Source of the DNA: Chlamydiota bacterium
GTDB taxonomy: Bacteria > Chlamydiota > Chlamydiia > Chlamydiales > JAAZZY01
Assembly (NCBI GenBank): GCA_022601335.1
Contig: JAJACV010000054.1
Location: forward strand, 1-64,000
Direction: 5' to 3'
DNA: 64,000 bases
A program made the position numbers and the translations under genes. The notes under the pieces were generated by a model that saw only the letters and a list, made by a program, of their open reading frames with translations, had not been told where the DNA came from and searched no databases. Within the stretch, counting starts at the first letter, position 1. The number at the start of each line of letters is the position of its first letter. Shown one piece after another: positions 20,116-30,892 of the stretch.

Positions 20116-21501
20116 ATGCATATTCTTTTCCGTTTTCAAGAAGCTTTTAAAACTCCATTAGGAGACTTATTTGCTTTTCTGCTTGTGGCTACTTTAACAC
20201 TCTCATTTTTTTACTTTTACCTCTGGTTTAAGCTGAAAAAAACACGCCATCTTATTTTAAAACATCAATCCGAATTCAAAAAGACAGAGAAAAACCTTAA
20301 AGAAGTTACGTTTTTAGAAGAGGGAATTGCTGATTTTTTTGGAAAAAATCAAATGGTAGCTTGGGCAGATGGCCGCTTTGGTAGGAGTATTATTTTTTAT
20401 CCTGAGCTTTGTGATGACTCCATGATCCACCGGTTTAGAAATTATCACCTGGCTATGCAACAATCTGACGAATCCTACTTTCCCAGAAATACGTTTAAAG
20501 AAAAAAACAATTTACTCGTCAACATAGAAACTCAGTATGTTAAAAGAGATGGTAAAAGTTTAGTGAATTTTGCTCATATTTGTGAGCAGTCCACTTTAAC
20601 TATCTCCGATAAGGAACACTTTTTAGTAAATCTTGCTCATATTTTAGAGGCACTACATCAGGTTCATACTGAAGAAGGTGAACCTCTTTATCATGGTTTT
20701 TTATTACCACAAGCTTTTTACCTCACACTAGATCTTGTTAAGAAAATAACAAATATTTTTGTGGCTTACCATGGCTGTGCTTTTGCTGTTGGTAGAGATA
20801 CTCACGCTCAGTGGATACAACATGTTATACAAGGCGATGTAAGAATAGATTCGCAGGTTAAAAAACAACTAGAAACCTTCAGCTTTATATTCTCTCCAGA
20901 ACAAAGAGCGCTTACTGAAAAATATAAAGTAGGTGTTCAAAGTGATTTTTACTCTTTTGGAGCTCTTGCAGGTTTTCTTTTCTTAGAGTCCGAATTTCGA
21001 TCTATTGAAGATCTGAATTTTGATCTTATTCCTCGAGAATGGCGCACATTTATTAGAGAATGCCTACAGGAAAATCCTTTTGATCGCCCGCAAACGTTTT
21101 TAGAGCTCAAAGAACACTTTTCTCACCCTGATCTAGAGTTAGCACAATCCTATGCCTATTCGGAGCCGGCTGTAGTAAATAGTAAAAATGCCCTGAAACA
21201 AGAAGCCTTAAAACCCTTCTTTGATCAAGTTCATAAGATGAAATCTGAAGAATCTCACTTTAATGAAGCGTGGGATAAGGGTTATAAGGCCATAAAGTTT
21301 GAAGCCTGGGACACAGCTTTTAGTATCTTTAATGAGATGATGAAGGTAGATCCTCAAGCTTTTAATGCTCATTTAGGTCTTGCTCTCACTTATTTTCAAA
21401 AAGGAGAACAGGAAAAAGCTAAATTTCACTATCTTCAGGCCAAAAAAATAGACGGTAAAAAGATTGGCTCTTTCCACCGTCTAATTGCTTTTGATGTTTA
21501 A
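20116..21501 (+). CDS. Membrane-anchored protein kinase-like (pseudokinase) and TPR protein
   Basis: N-terminal TM; SPEQRALTEKYKVGVQSDFYSFGALAGFLFLE and CLQENPFDRPQTFLELKEHF (kinase C-lobe-like); C-terminal TPR; catalytic loop replaced by YHGFLLPQAFYLT. Confidence 0.7.
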   Translation: MHILFRFQEAFKTPLGDLFAFLLVATLTLSFFYFYLWFKLKKTRHLILKHQSEFKKTEKNLKEVTFLEEGIADFFGKNQMVAWADGRFGRSIIFYPELCDDSMIHRFRNYHLAMQQSDESYFPRNTFKEKNNLLVNIETQYVKRDGKSLVNFAHICEQSTLTISDKEHFLVNLAHILEALHQVHTEEGEPLYHGFLLPQAFYLTLDLVKKITNIFVAYHGCAFAVGRDTHAQWIQHVIQGDVRIDSQVKKQLETFSFIFSPEQRALTEKYKVGVQSDFYSFGALAGFLFLESEFRSIEDLNFDLIPREWRTFIRECLQENPFDRPQTFLELKEHFSHPDLELAQSYAYSEPAVVNSKNALKQEALKPFFDQVHKMKSEESHFNEAWDKGYKAIKFEAWDTAFSIFNEMMKVDPQAFNAHLGLALTYFQKGEQEKAKFHYLQAKKIDGKKIGSFHRLIAFDV

Positions 21502-21515
21502 ATAAATATAATTAT

Positions 21516-22430
21516 CTAAATATGGGCAGGCTCTACCTGGTCTTTCATAGAAACACTATCCATAGCGACTCCCATAATATGTAAACCGTTATCTACATAG
21601 AGAGTGGTTCCTGTAATCGCTGAAGATGCGGAAGATAATAAAAATTTGGCTGATTTACCTACTTCTTGAGCTTCAAGTTCCTTTGTAAGTGGAGCATTTG
21701 CTTTTGAATACTCAATCATCTTATCGATAAATCCAATCGCTCGAGCCGCTCTACTTCTGAGAGGACCTGCAGATAGAGTGTTAATACGAATATTCCATTT
21801 ACGACCCGCTTCAAAGGCAAGCGACTTGGTATCGCTTTCTAAAGCTGCCTTTGCTGAACTCATTCCTCCACCATATCCAGGTACCGCTTTTTGAGAAGCT
21901 AAATAGGTCAAGGATAGGACAGAGCCTTCAGAATTCATAATAGGTCCAAAATTCCTCACCATACTTACTAGTGAATAAGAGGAGGCTGAAAGTGCTGCCA
22001 AATAGCCCGCTCTTGAAGTGTTCATAAGAGTATTTTTAATTTCAGGACTATTTGCTAAAGAGTGAACTAAAATATCTATTTTACCAAAATCTTGCTCAAC
22101 AAGTTTTGCAACTTCAGAAATAGTATAAGGCCCTACATCTTTATATCTCTTGTTCTCTTTGATATCCTCTGGGACCTCTTCAAGAGAATCAAAAGCAGCA
22201 TCTAATGGATAAGCTTTTGCAAATTCCATGGATTGGCCGTTTGCAAGCTTCATAGACTCATTAAATTTTCCATTTTTAAGGCTTGTTTGGAAAATCTTAA
22301 AAATAGGAGGCCATGTTCCTAGGATAATTTCACAACCAGCTTCTGCAAGCTCCTTCGCTATAGCCCAGCCATAACCTTGGTCATCTCCAATACCCGCAAT
22401 AAATGCTCTCTTACCTTTTAAATCTGACAT
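21516..22430 (-). CDS. fabI: Enoyl-[acyl-carrier-protein] reductase (NADH)
   Basis: [54 protein letters not shown]. Confidence 0.94.
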   Translation of the reverse strand: MSDLKGKRAFIAGIGDDQGYGWAIAKELAEAGCEIILGTWPPIFKIFQTSLKNGKFNESMKLANGQSMEFAKAYPLDAAFDSLEEVPEDIKENKRYKDVGPYTISEVAKLVEQDFGKIDILVHSLANSPEIKNTLMNTSRAGYLAALSASSYSLVSMVRNFGPIMNSEGSVLSLTYLASQKAVPGYGGGMSSAKAALESDTKSLAFEAGRKWNIRINTLSAGPLRSRAARAIGFIDKMIEYSKANAPLTKELEAQEVGKSAKFLLSSASSAITGTTLYVDNGLHIMGVAMDSVSMKDQVEPAHI

Positions 22431-22512
22431 ATTTCACCATCGTTAATAACTAAAAATTCATGTTTATAGCATAACATGAAATATCAATAGAATCAATGTG
22501 TTAAAAAATATC

Positions 22513-23622
22513 TTAACGCGTAGAAATAAATTTTTTGAGTATAAAGTAGGGGACTAAACGTCTCCAAATGGAAGCTTTTTTCTCTAAATGTGCCACTTTT
22601 CGGCCCATTTTCTTGATTTCGGTGACATAATGATCTAGACGTCTTAGATGTCCATGTAGTGTGTAAAACTTTTTTTGAGGGAGAGCTGGAGAGCCACCGT
22701 AAAAACCGGGCTCTTTAATGTTTTTAGTGACCCCTGACTGCGCTGCAATAGTAACATGATCTGTAAGCTTAATATGCCCGACAAGGCCTGCTTGACCTGC
22801 AATGACATTGTATTTACCAATATGTGTTGATCCAGAGACCCCCACTTGAGCAACTAAGATACTATTTTCTCCTACTTTAACACCGTGAGCAATTTGCACA
22901 AGGTTATCAAGCTTTGTTCCAGAAGCTATGTGTGTATCATTGAAGCGACCTCTATCAATAGTGGTATTGGCTCCTATTTCCACTCGATCTTCAAGAATGA
23001 CTCGGCCTACTTGTTTTAATTTTTCGTGGTGTCCTTTTTCATTGGTAATATAGCCAAAACCACAAGAACCAATAACAGCTCCGGGTTGAATAATAACTTC
23101 ATTACCAAGCTTACAGTTTGCTTGAATAGTTACCTGGGAATAAAGCTTGCAATTAGAACCTATTTCTACATGAGGACCGATATGAACATGCGCTTGAATA
23201 GAAGTATTAGCACCTATTTTTGACCCCTGATCAATGACGCAGTAGGGACCAATTGTTATACCTTTGTCAAGAGCAACAGTTGGATGTACAATAGCTGTCG
23301 GATGAACGTTCTTGAACCCTGATTCGTAGATGGTAGGATCAGAAAATAAGTTGATTAAAACTTGAAAGGCTTGAGAAGGTTCAGAAGAAATTAAATAGTT
23401 TTTGACATTTTTGAAATCGGGGAGTTGTTTCGTAAAAACAACTCCCGCTTTCGATTGTTTGAGTTGCTTCAGATAAAGGGGATTTGCTAGAAAACTAGCT
23501 TGCTCCTTTGAAGCACTTTCCAAAGTTTCAACCCCTTCAATCCTATATTTAGGATCACCTATCAATTTAGAAGATGTAAGTTTAGAAATTTCTTCTAGTG
23601 AATAGGAGGTTGAAGTTGGCAT
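22513..23622 (-). CDS. lpxD: UDP-3-O-acylglucosamine N-acyltransferase
   Basis: Left-handed beta-helix hexapeptides; [24 protein letters not shown]; next to ompH/bamA. Confidence 0.94.
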   Translation of the reverse strand: MPTSTSYSLEEISKLTSSKLIGDPKYRIEGVETLESASKEQASFLANPLYLKQLKQSKAGVVFTKQLPDFKNVKNYLISSEPSQAFQVLINLFSDPTIYESGFKNVHPTAIVHPTVALDKGITIGPYCVIDQGSKIGANTSIQAHVHIGPHVEIGSNCKLYSQVTIQANCKLGNEVIIQPGAVIGSCGFGYITNEKGHHEKLKQVGRVILEDRVEIGANTTIDRGRFNDTHIASGTKLDNLVQIAHGVKVGENSILVAQVGVSGSTHIGKYNVIAGQAGLVGHIKLTDHVTIAAQSGVTKNIKEPGFYGGSPALPQKKFYTLHGHLRRLDHYVTEIKKMGRKVAHLEKKASIWRRLVPYFILKKFISTR

Positions 23623-24206
23623 TACTCAAGCTCTGTTTTAGTTTCATTTTCTTTATGAGCTGCAATCTCTGGTTGGAAGTGACGATTCAATTCCTGTACA
23701 ACTAACTGAGTAATTTCCAGAGGTCTCTTAAAGTAAAAACAACTCTCTTGATTCATAACAAGGTCCAAATTATTTTCTCTAGCGAGGTACTCAGCGGACT
23801 TAGCCACTTGCTCAGATACAGTTTGGAACATTTTCATTTGAGCTTGGTTTAAAGCTTGGTATGCTTGGTTTTGCAATTGCTGAATCTCTTCAGAAAGATG
23901 TGCATATTGGCCTTGAAGCTCTTCTTCAGCTTGAGCTGAAATGGTATCCAAATAGTCTCTTTTCTTAAGCTTTTCCATTACTTCAGAAAGCATTTTTTCT
24001 TTGCCTTCTAAAGTAGAGACCATTTCATTACGCATAGCTTCGAGCTTAAGTTGCTCTTCTTGTCCTACATATGACTTTTCAAGGCAAGTTCTAAAGTCAA
24101 CAACACCCACTCTTATGCCTTCTTCAGCGGTGTTAGAAAAAGCAAGAGTGCAAGCACTTGCGCAAGCCAGCAATAGGCCTGATTTGATTATCTTTTTTAA
24201 ATTCAT
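23622..24206 (-). CDS. OmpH/Skp-family periplasmic chaperone
   Basis: Signal peptide; [13 protein letters not shown]; coiled coil; between lpxD and bamA. Confidence 0.88.
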   Translation of the reverse strand: MNLKKIIKSGLLLACASACTLAFSNTAEEGIRVGVVDFRTCLEKSYVGQEEQLKLEAMRNEMVSTLEGKEKMLSEVMEKLKKRDYLDTISAQAEEELQGQYAHLSEEIQQLQNQAYQALNQAQMKMFQTVSEQVAKSAEYLARENNLDLVMNQESCFYFKRPLEITQLVVQELNRHFQPEIAAHKENETKTELE

Positions 24207-24247
24207 ACGTTCTCCTTAAGAAACTAGGTTTGTTTATTTTAAAAAGG

Positions 24248-26590
24248 TTAAAAACTTCCATTCATTGAAATGAAGAATCCTTGCCTGTCATTATCATTTT
24301 CTGGATTGATTGCATGTCCCCAACCCAGCATAAGGGGGAGGGTTGAAAGGGCTGTAACTCGAGCTCCAACTCCAGTCGATGCTCTTAAAACATTTACTTC
24401 AAAACGATTTGAGCTTAATGATCCAGCATCCACGAATGTAAAGAGATCAATTCCTGGAAGAAGATTAAAAGCAATCTCTTGTGAAAGGACTACCGAGCTT
24501 ATACCTCCTTTAGGCTCTCCAAAAGCAAATTGAGGACCTACTGAGAAAGGTCTGTATCCTCTCATGACTGTTGTATCGGCTCCTAAAAAGAGGCGTTCCC
24601 CTAAAGGAATTGTTTCTGATGTGGTCGGAGTGATAGGCAGAATAAAGTTAAAATCGGCTCTGGTTTTAGAAACAAGCTTTTTGGCAAGCGGTATGTAATA
24701 GGAATTATTATAAGAAAATGTACCGAAGAAAAAACGACCTCCAACTCCTGCATACTCTAACTTTAAGTCGGATTCAAAGCCCCTTGTTGCTCTATAAAGA
24801 TTGTCTTTAGAGTTATATAGCAAGGAAAAACCAACAGCTGATACAACACCATTATTATTGGCTTGGTCATAAAGACCTGCAGGTACTCCACCATTTACTT
24901 TAAGCTTTAGGTTTCTAAGGCGGTAGTAGGTATTGAAACTCAAATAACCGTTAATATTGCAGAATGAATGTACATTTGTTGTTAAAGAATTAATAACATA
25001 GTTGCTTGACTGGATTCTACTTAAGTTTTTATTAACATTTACGCCAACTGCCCAGTTGGAATCTAAAAAATAAGGCTTTGTCCATGCAACAGAGTAATCA
25101 TCTAATTTAGCCCCAAGACCTGTTTTAACTTTAAAGTATTCTCCAGCTCCTCTGAGAGCTCCAATACCTTTAACAGGAAGATCAAAAATACCTGCAATGT
25201 TGAAGTTTCTTTCCACAACTTCAACTCCTCCAAAAACATTGTCTACAGAACTAAAACCACAAAATAAGCCCATATTACCTGTTGAGCTTTCCTGAACTTC
25301 TATGTTCACATCTCTAATAGGTGCTTTAATTCCCTCTGTGGATGAAGAAGGGGAAGCGTAAACATTTACGTGTTTGTAGTACTGAACATTTTGTAGACGC
25401 TTTTGAGTGAATTCAAGCTTATTCGTATTAAACGTATTGCCCGGTTCAAGTAATGTTTCACGTAAAATGACTTTTGATTGAGTCCTATTGTTTCCAAGAA
25501 CTTTAATGAGTCCTACTCTATAGGGAGCTCCTTCGTCAATTTTGAACGCAACAGAGTACACTTCATCAGTTTCTATAAGGTGTGGCTCATAAGCAACAGT
25601 CGCATCGATATATCCTTTTTTTCCGTAAAAAGCGTTAATCCCATCCACTGTTTCCTGTATTTTTTCTGGAGAATATACAGCACCTTTTTTAACCTTAACC
25701 AGCTCTTGGATTTCTTCTGAGCTGCAATCTTGATTGCCTGTAAAAGTAATATCTCCAAAAGAATATTCTTGGCCACGATCTGCAATAATATCTACTTTAA
25801 TACGGTTCTTTTTAGATGATTCAAGGACTTTAATTTCAACTTTAGCATTAGCGTAACCCTTGTTTCTTAAAAACTGGAGAAGAGTCATTTTATCATAGTT
25901 CATGATTTCTTCATGATAAACTCCAGCTTTAGAGTATAAGCTTAAAAGAGGGGTGTACTTTTTAATGTTAATCTTTTCGCTAAGTGTTTTAACTTCTTCG
26001 TCTGTAAAACCTTGGTAGGTAACAGACTCTATAAGACCAGAAGTTCCTTCTTTAATAAAAATTTCAAGAGCAACCTCATTTTTTACAGGATCCTTTACTA
26101 AATCATAATCAAGTTGAGCTTCGAAGTATCCTTTCTTTATGTAGAATTCTTTTAACTTGTGAAAGCCTTTATTGAAATTTTGACGATTAAAAATAGTCAT
26201 GGAGTGTGTTCCCAGTTCTTTTTCTAACCGTGACTTCTTAAAATGAAAATCTCCCTTCCAGGTAATTTGGCTAATCAAAGGTCTTAGCCACACGTCAAGC
26301 GTAATATGTACTTCGTCATCATGAACAGAAATAGAAGGATTTATTTTATCGTAATCTTTTGATAACAATTTTAAGTCTTGGTCAAAAGTAGTTTGAGAAA
26401 AAGGCTCTCCTACTTTTGTTTTGAGCTTGGTTTCGACAACCTTAGTTTGAAATGCTGAGTCTTTAGGTAAGTCTTTAGCTTCAATAGTTATATTTACAAT
26501 AGGTTTGTTTTCATATTGCAGATTATCTCCCTTTAAAAGAGCAGGAGTCATCAAAAGTGCGAGAAGCAAATAAAATAGATGTTTATTCAT
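24248..26590 (-). CDS. bamA: Outer membrane protein assembly factor BamA (Omp85)
   Basis: POTRA repeats, VRGYRPFSVGPQFA barrel motif, terminal aromatic GSF. Confidence 0.94.
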   Translation of the reverse strand: MNKHLFYLLLALLMTPALLKGDNLQYENKPIVNITIEAKDLPKDSAFQTKVVETKLKTKVGEPFSQTTFDQDLKLLSKDYDKINPSISVHDDEVHITLDVWLRPLISQITWKGDFHFKKSRLEKELGTHSMTIFNRQNFNKGFHKLKEFYIKKGYFEAQLDYDLVKDPVKNEVALEIFIKEGTSGLIESVTYQGFTDEEVKTLSEKINIKKYTPLLSLYSKAGVYHEEIMNYDKMTLLQFLRNKGYANAKVEIKVLESSKKNRIKVDIIADRGQEYSFGDITFTGNQDCSSEEIQELVKVKKGAVYSPEKIQETVDGINAFYGKKGYIDATVAYEPHLIETDEVYSVAFKIDEGAPYRVGLIKVLGNNRTQSKVILRETLLEPGNTFNTNKLEFTQKRLQNVQYYKHVNVYASPSSSTEGIKAPIRDVNIEVQESSTGNMGLFCGFSSVDNVFGGVEVVERNFNIAGIFDLPVKGIGALRGAGEYFKVKTGLGAKLDDYSVAWTKPYFLDSNWAVGVNVNKNLSRIQSSNYVINSLTTNVHSFCNINGYLSFNTYYRLRNLKLKVNGGVPAGLYDQANNNGVVSAVGFSLLYNSKDNLYRATRGFESDLKLEYAGVGGRFFFGTFSYNNSYYIPLAKKLVSKTRADFNFILPITPTTSETIPLGERLFLGADTTVMRGYRPFSVGPQFAFGEPKGGISSVVLSQEIAFNLLPGIDLFTFVDAGSLSSNRFEVNVLRASTGVGARVTALSTLPLMLGWGHAINPENDNDRQGFFISMNGSF

Positions 26591-26655
26591 ATATGTTTAA
26601 TCATTGTAATATTAATAGGAGGATTATCCTATGAAAAAAGTGTTATTAATACAAG

Positions 26656-27252
26656 TCAAAAGCCTAACCTTCCTGAAAGTGCACGAGAAAGCGTATTACC
26701 ATCAATATATTCAAGCGAACTCCCTACTGGAATTCCAAATGCAAGTCTCGAAATAGTGATGTTTTTCAGGTTGAGCTCCTTCTTTAAAAATAAAGTAGTG
26801 GCATCTCCTTCAATTGTTGAATCCAAAGCAAAAATGATTTCCTCAAAAGAGAGCTCTTCTATTTTATGCTTTAACGGTTCAATATTTAAGGTCGTTTCAT
26901 CGCGATGATGCATTGGAGATAAAAGACCCCCTAGAACATGATACAAACCTTTATAACAATGAGTTTCTTCTAGAGTGAAAATATCTTTTGCATGGGCCAC
27001 AATACAAAGCATTTTTTTTGAACGCTGTGGGCTATTGCAGTATAGGCAATTATTTTTTTCAGCAATGGCACCGCAAGAAGAACAATAGTGAATTTGAGAC
27101 TGTATTTCAAGGAGGGTTTGACTGAAGGCTTCGATCTGAGAAGTCGGCCATTCAAGAACTTTAAAAGCAAATCTTTCAGCACTTTTTTGTCCAATTCCGG
27201 GAAGTTTTTTAAAATTTTCTATAATGAGTGAAAGGTGTGGGGGAAAGTGCAT
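26656..27252 (-). CDS. recR: Recombination protein RecR
   Basis: LPGIGQKSAERFAF, zinc finger CSSCGAIAEKNNCLYC, Toprim region. Confidence 0.95.
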   Translation of the reverse strand: MHFPPHLSLIIENFKKLPGIGQKSAERFAFKVLEWPTSQIEAFSQTLLEIQSQIHYCSSCGAIAEKNNCLYCNSPQRSKKMLCIVAHAKDIFTLEETHCYKGLYHVLGGLLSPMHHRDETTLNIEPLKHKIEELSFEEIIFALDSTIEGDATTLFLKKELNLKNITISRLAFGIPVGSSLEYIDGNTLSRALSGRLGF

Positions 27253-27534
27253 AGATAATTACTTAGAATTAAGATTATGTAGTAAAAAGGGCTTTGTATA
27301 ACTGCTAAAGTCTATTTTTTCAATATCGAAAATGCATTATTTTTATTTGCTAATAGGTTTAAAAAACATAGTTCTTCAAGAAAAAATTAAATTCTGCTAA
27401 GCTGTACCATCGAACACCAGATGAGCATCTTGATAAAGTCGGCTCTTTTCTCCTCTTATCTTAAATTTAGGTAGACTAGTCTGTGATTGGATGTTGGGAG
27501 GCAAATTGAAAATAATGAATAGAGGTTATAAATT

Positions 27535-28314
27535 TTGAGCACCGTTTTAGTTCCTGTGAAGAAAACTTCTCAAGAAAATTCTATTTATACATCTGAAGAT
27601 CTCTCTTTAGTGCTCTCTCTGCCTATTCCTAAACATATTGCTATTATTATGGATGGAAATAGAAGGTGGGCAGAGCGTAATCATCTCCCAATTGAAGCGG
27701 GACATGTGAAAGGGGCTGAGCAGTTAAAAAAAATTGTTACAGCTTCTATGGAACTTGGGATTGAAAGGCTGACAGTTTATTCTTTTTCTACTGAAAATCG
27801 AAATCGTCCTGCTGGAGAAGTCTCCCTCCTTTTGTCTTTGTTCAAAAAATATTTGATCCAAGAAAGAGAAGAAATGAAAGAAAATGGTATTAAGTTGGAT
27901 ACTATTGGCGACCTTAGTCTGTTTCCTGCTGATCTTCAAAAAACTATCAATGAATCTAAGGTTTTGACCGAAAAAAGTAATAAATTTAATTTGGTTTTAG
28001 CAGTTAATTATGGGGCCAGAGACGAGATTAAGCGAGCGGTTCAAATAATTGTTCAAAAACAAATCTCAAATCCTCAAAAAGAAATACAAGTAACGGAAGA
28101 ATTAATTCAAAGCTGCTTAGATACAGCAGGTTGGTCTGATCCTGAGCTGCTCATTCGAACTTCAGGTGAAATTAGATTAAGTAATTTTTTGCTTTGGCAG
28201 ATTTCATATACTGAAATTTATTTTACTGAAACATACTGGCCCGAGTTTAATCCTGATTGCTTTCTTGAGGCGATTACAAATTACCAAAATAGAAAGATAC
28301 GGCGAGGTTTATAA
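27535..28314 (+). CDS. uppS: Undecaprenyl diphosphate synthase (TTG start)
   Basis: IAIIMDGNRRWAERN, TVYSFSTENRNRP, ELLIRTSGEIRLSNFLLWQISYTEIYF. Confidence 0.95.
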   Translation: MSTVLVPVKKTSQENSIYTSEDLSLVLSLPIPKHIAIIMDGNRRWAERNHLPIEAGHVKGAEQLKKIVTASMELGIERLTVYSFSTENRNRPAGEVSLLLSLFKKYLIQEREEMKENGIKLDTIGDLSLFPADLQKTINESKVLTEKSNKFNLVLAVNYGARDEIKRAVQIIVQKQISNPQKEIQVTEELIQSCLDTAGWSDPELLIRTSGEIRLSNFLLWQISYTEIYFTETYWPEFNPDCFLEAITNYQNRKIRRGL

Positions 28315-29172
28315 ATGAATGATATTAAAAGTAGGGCTGTCAGCTTTTCCGTGAGTCTATGTGTGGTATCAGCACTACTTATTTTTTCTAAAATAGTATT
28401 AGTTTCAATTATATTTGTAGGAGCCCTTGCTATTGTTATATCTATTGCTATGTGGGAATTTTATAAGATGGCGGAAAAAAAAGGGGTAAAACCAGCTTAT
28501 GTTTTAGGTATTGGTGGGGCTCTTTGTTATCTTTTTACCACTTACTTAGCTCTTTTTTTCCCAAGCTGGAACTCTGTACCGCAACTAATATTGGGAGTTT
28601 TGCTTTTTCTCCTTTTTTTTCAAAACCTTTTTTGTTCCAAAAATGCCCTTCATAAATTATCGATATCGTATTTTGGAATTATCTATATAGCGATCTCTTT
28701 GACCTTTATTTTAAAAATTAATTATTTCTATTCTGTTGATGCTCCAATATCCGGGCAGTGGTGGTTGATGTATTTACTGGTTGTGACTAAGTCAACTGAT
28801 TTGGGAGCCTATTTTACTGGAAAGTTGTTTGGTAGAAAAGCTTTAGCTCCTATGATTAGTCCTAAAAAAACGATAGAGGGTTTAATAGGAGGCATGGCTT
28901 GCTCACTTGCAGCTAGCTTTTTACTCATATACTTGACTCCTCATGTCTATGAGCAATTTAAAATTCCTTGGCTTTTTGCTTTACTTATGTCTTTTATTTT
29001 ATCCATTTTTGGTCAATTTGGAGATTTAGCAGAGTCTTTAATAAAGAGAGATGTCGGAGTCAAAGATAGTAATAGAATTAAAGGTTCGGGTGGAATTTTG
29101 GATATGGTGGACTCAATGATTTTTGTCAGTCCAATTTTTTATTTATTTTTAGAATATGGAAACATTTTATGA
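28315..29172 (+). CDS. cdsA: Phosphatidate cytidylyltransferase
   Basis: Polytopic; SPKKTIEGLIGG and FGDLAESLIKRDVGVKDS...GSGGILDMVDS. Confidence 0.94.
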   Translation: MNDIKSRAVSFSVSLCVVSALLIFSKIVLVSIIFVGALAIVISIAMWEFYKMAEKKGVKPAYVLGIGGALCYLFTTYLALFFPSWNSVPQLILGVLLFLLFFQNLFCSKNALHKLSISYFGIIYIAISLTFILKINYFYSVDAPISGQWWLMYLLVVTKSTDLGAYFTGKLFGRKALAPMISPKKTIEGLIGGMACSLAASFLLIYLTPHVYEQFKIPWLFALLMSFILSIFGQFGDLAESLIKRDVGVKDSNRIKGSGGILDMVDSMIFVSPIFYLFLEYGNIL

Positions 29173-29840
29173 TTATAGTCATTGATGGGCCTTCGGGTGC
29201 TGGTAAAAGTACCCTTGCAAAAAAACTAGCAAAGGAGCTTGGAATAGCCTATTTCGATACAGGAGCTATGTATCGCTCTGTTTGTTGGTATCTGATGGAA
29301 AAAAAGGTGTCTTTATCTGACGCAAAACAAATTAAAGAATCACTTAAAAACTTTACTTTTGAACTAAGAAAAGAAGTCGGTGAATTTCGTTTTTTTGTTA
29401 ATAATAAAGATGTTTCTAATTTAATTAGAGCTAGCGAAATCGATAAAAATGTATCCCAAGTTGCAGCTTATCCCTTTATCAGAGAATCATTAGTTCACTT
29501 GCAAGAAGAGTTTAGTCAAACTGAAGGAGGTGCTATTTTTGAAGGAAGAGATATGGGTACAGTTGTTTTTCCCAATGCTGAGCTTAAATTTTTTCTCGTA
29601 GCTGATCCAAAAGTTAGAGCCATGAGAAGGTATGAGCAACTTAAAGAGCTCTATCCAAATGCAACTTATGATTTGAAGGAAATAGAAAAATCTATAATTA
29701 AAAGAGATGAATATGATTCAAATCGTACTTGCTCTCCGCTTAAAAAGGCTCAAGATGCTCATCTCATAGACGCATCAGATAGATCAATTAACGCTATTTT
29801 ACAAATAATGCGGACCTTTGTTGAGGAGCAAAGAGCATGA
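29169..29840 (+). CDS. cmk: Cytidylate kinase
   Basis: IDGPSGAGKSTLAKKLAKELG, FDTGAMYR, EGRDMGTVVFPNA. Confidence 0.95.
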   Translation: MIIVIDGPSGAGKSTLAKKLAKELGIAYFDTGAMYRSVCWYLMEKKVSLSDAKQIKESLKNFTFELRKEVGEFRFFVNNKDVSNLIRASEIDKNVSQVAAYPFIRESLVHLQEEFSQTEGGAIFEGRDMGTVVFPNAELKFFLVADPKVRAMRRYEQLKELYPNATYDLKEIEKSIIKRDEYDSNRTCSPLKKAQDAHLIDASDRSINAILQIMRTFVEEQRA

Positions 29841-30493
29841 AGGCTAAAAAATCTTTTCTCTTTTATCGATTTTCTAGAAAACTTACGGAGTATTTTTTTA
29901 AGTTTTTCTATCGCTCTAAAATATATGGCGCAAAGGCTCATTTTTTCAAGGGAAGAGCCGTTATTGCAGGGAATCATGTTTCAAATTATGACCCTCCATT
30001 TGTGGGCGTAGCCTGGAAAGAAGTTATTCACTATTTTGCAAAGCCCTCTTTATTTGAAAAACCTTTGCTTAATTTTTTACTGAGATCTTACAATGTTCAC
30101 CCATTACCCTCCGATAGCCCTACTACTGCCATTAAATATATTTCTGAACTTCTAAACAAAGATTTCAAAGTTGTTATTTTTCCTGAAGGCACACGTTCAG
30201 AAGAAGATAGAATCATAGATCCTAAACTTGGATTTGCAATGATTGCTTATCGTACAAAGAGCCCTATTATTCCCGTCTATGTAGGGGGAGCCTATAAAAT
30301 TTGGAACAGAAAGAAAAAATGGCCCAAACCTTTTGGAAAACTGATTTGTGTATTTGGTTCTCCACTCAATTGGGAATCTTTCCAAAATTTAAGTAAAAAA
30401 GAAGCTCAAGAGAAAATGCTCCAGAGATGGCAGTTAGCTGTTGAAAACTTGAAAAGTTGGTATGAAAGTGGTGCAAAAGGGTTACCTCCTTAA
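29837..30493 (+). CDS. plsC: 1-acyl-sn-glycerol-3-phosphate acyltransferase
   Basis: AGNHVSNYDPP (HX4D) and FPEGTRSEE motifs. Confidence 0.92.
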   Translation: MKAKKSFLFYRFSRKLTEYFFKFFYRSKIYGAKAHFFKGRAVIAGNHVSNYDPPFVGVAWKEVIHYFAKPSLFEKPLLNFLLRSYNVHPLPSDSPTTAIKYISELLNKDFKVVIFPEGTRSEEDRIIDPKLGFAMIAYRTKSPIIPVYVGGAYKIWNRKKKWPKPFGKLICVFGSPLNWESFQNLSKKEAQEKMLQRWQLAVENLKSWYESGAKGLPP

Positions 30494-30556
30494 AAGATGT
30501 GTAAAAAAAGATTCAAATAAATTAAAATGACCCTTCTTAAAAAAGTGGAGATTTGG

Positions 30557-30880
30557 ATGACTAGTGATTTGATTAGGAAAGTTTCAAGTGCAGATTTTAA
30601 AGATACAATACAGTCAGGCTTGACTCTTGTAGATTTTTTTGCAGAGTGGTGTGCTCCTTGCCGTATGCTCGTGCCTGTTCTTGAAGAAATAGCAGAAGAG
30701 AAAAAGGGAGCTTTGAAACTTTGTAAAGTAGATATTGACCAAGCTCAAGATATTACTAACGAGTTTCAAGTAACATCAGTCCCAACTCTAATTCTATTTA
30801 AAGATGGAAAAGAGGTAAATAGAACTATCGGTTTGAAAGGAGCGGATGAGTTAAGAGAGCTTATTTCTCAAAGTAGCTAG
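30557..30880 (+). CDS. trxA: Thioredoxin
   Basis: VDFFAEWCAPCRMLVPVLEE; cis-Pro VTSVPTLILF; ATG at 30557 after GGAG. Confidence 0.94.
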   Translation: MTSDLIRKVSSADFKDTIQSGLTLVDFFAEWCAPCRMLVPVLEEIAEEKKGALKLCKVDIDQAQDITNEFQVTSVPTLILFKDGKEVNRTIGLKGADELRELISQSS

Positions 30881-30892
30881 GACTCCTTAATA

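Noticed and set aside
27509-27540. Mini leader peptide ATGAATAGAGGTTATAAATTTTGA (MNRGYKF) overlapping the TTG start of uppS
   Set aside because: Its AGAGG is better explained as the uppS ribosome-binding site; 7 codons can occur by chance.
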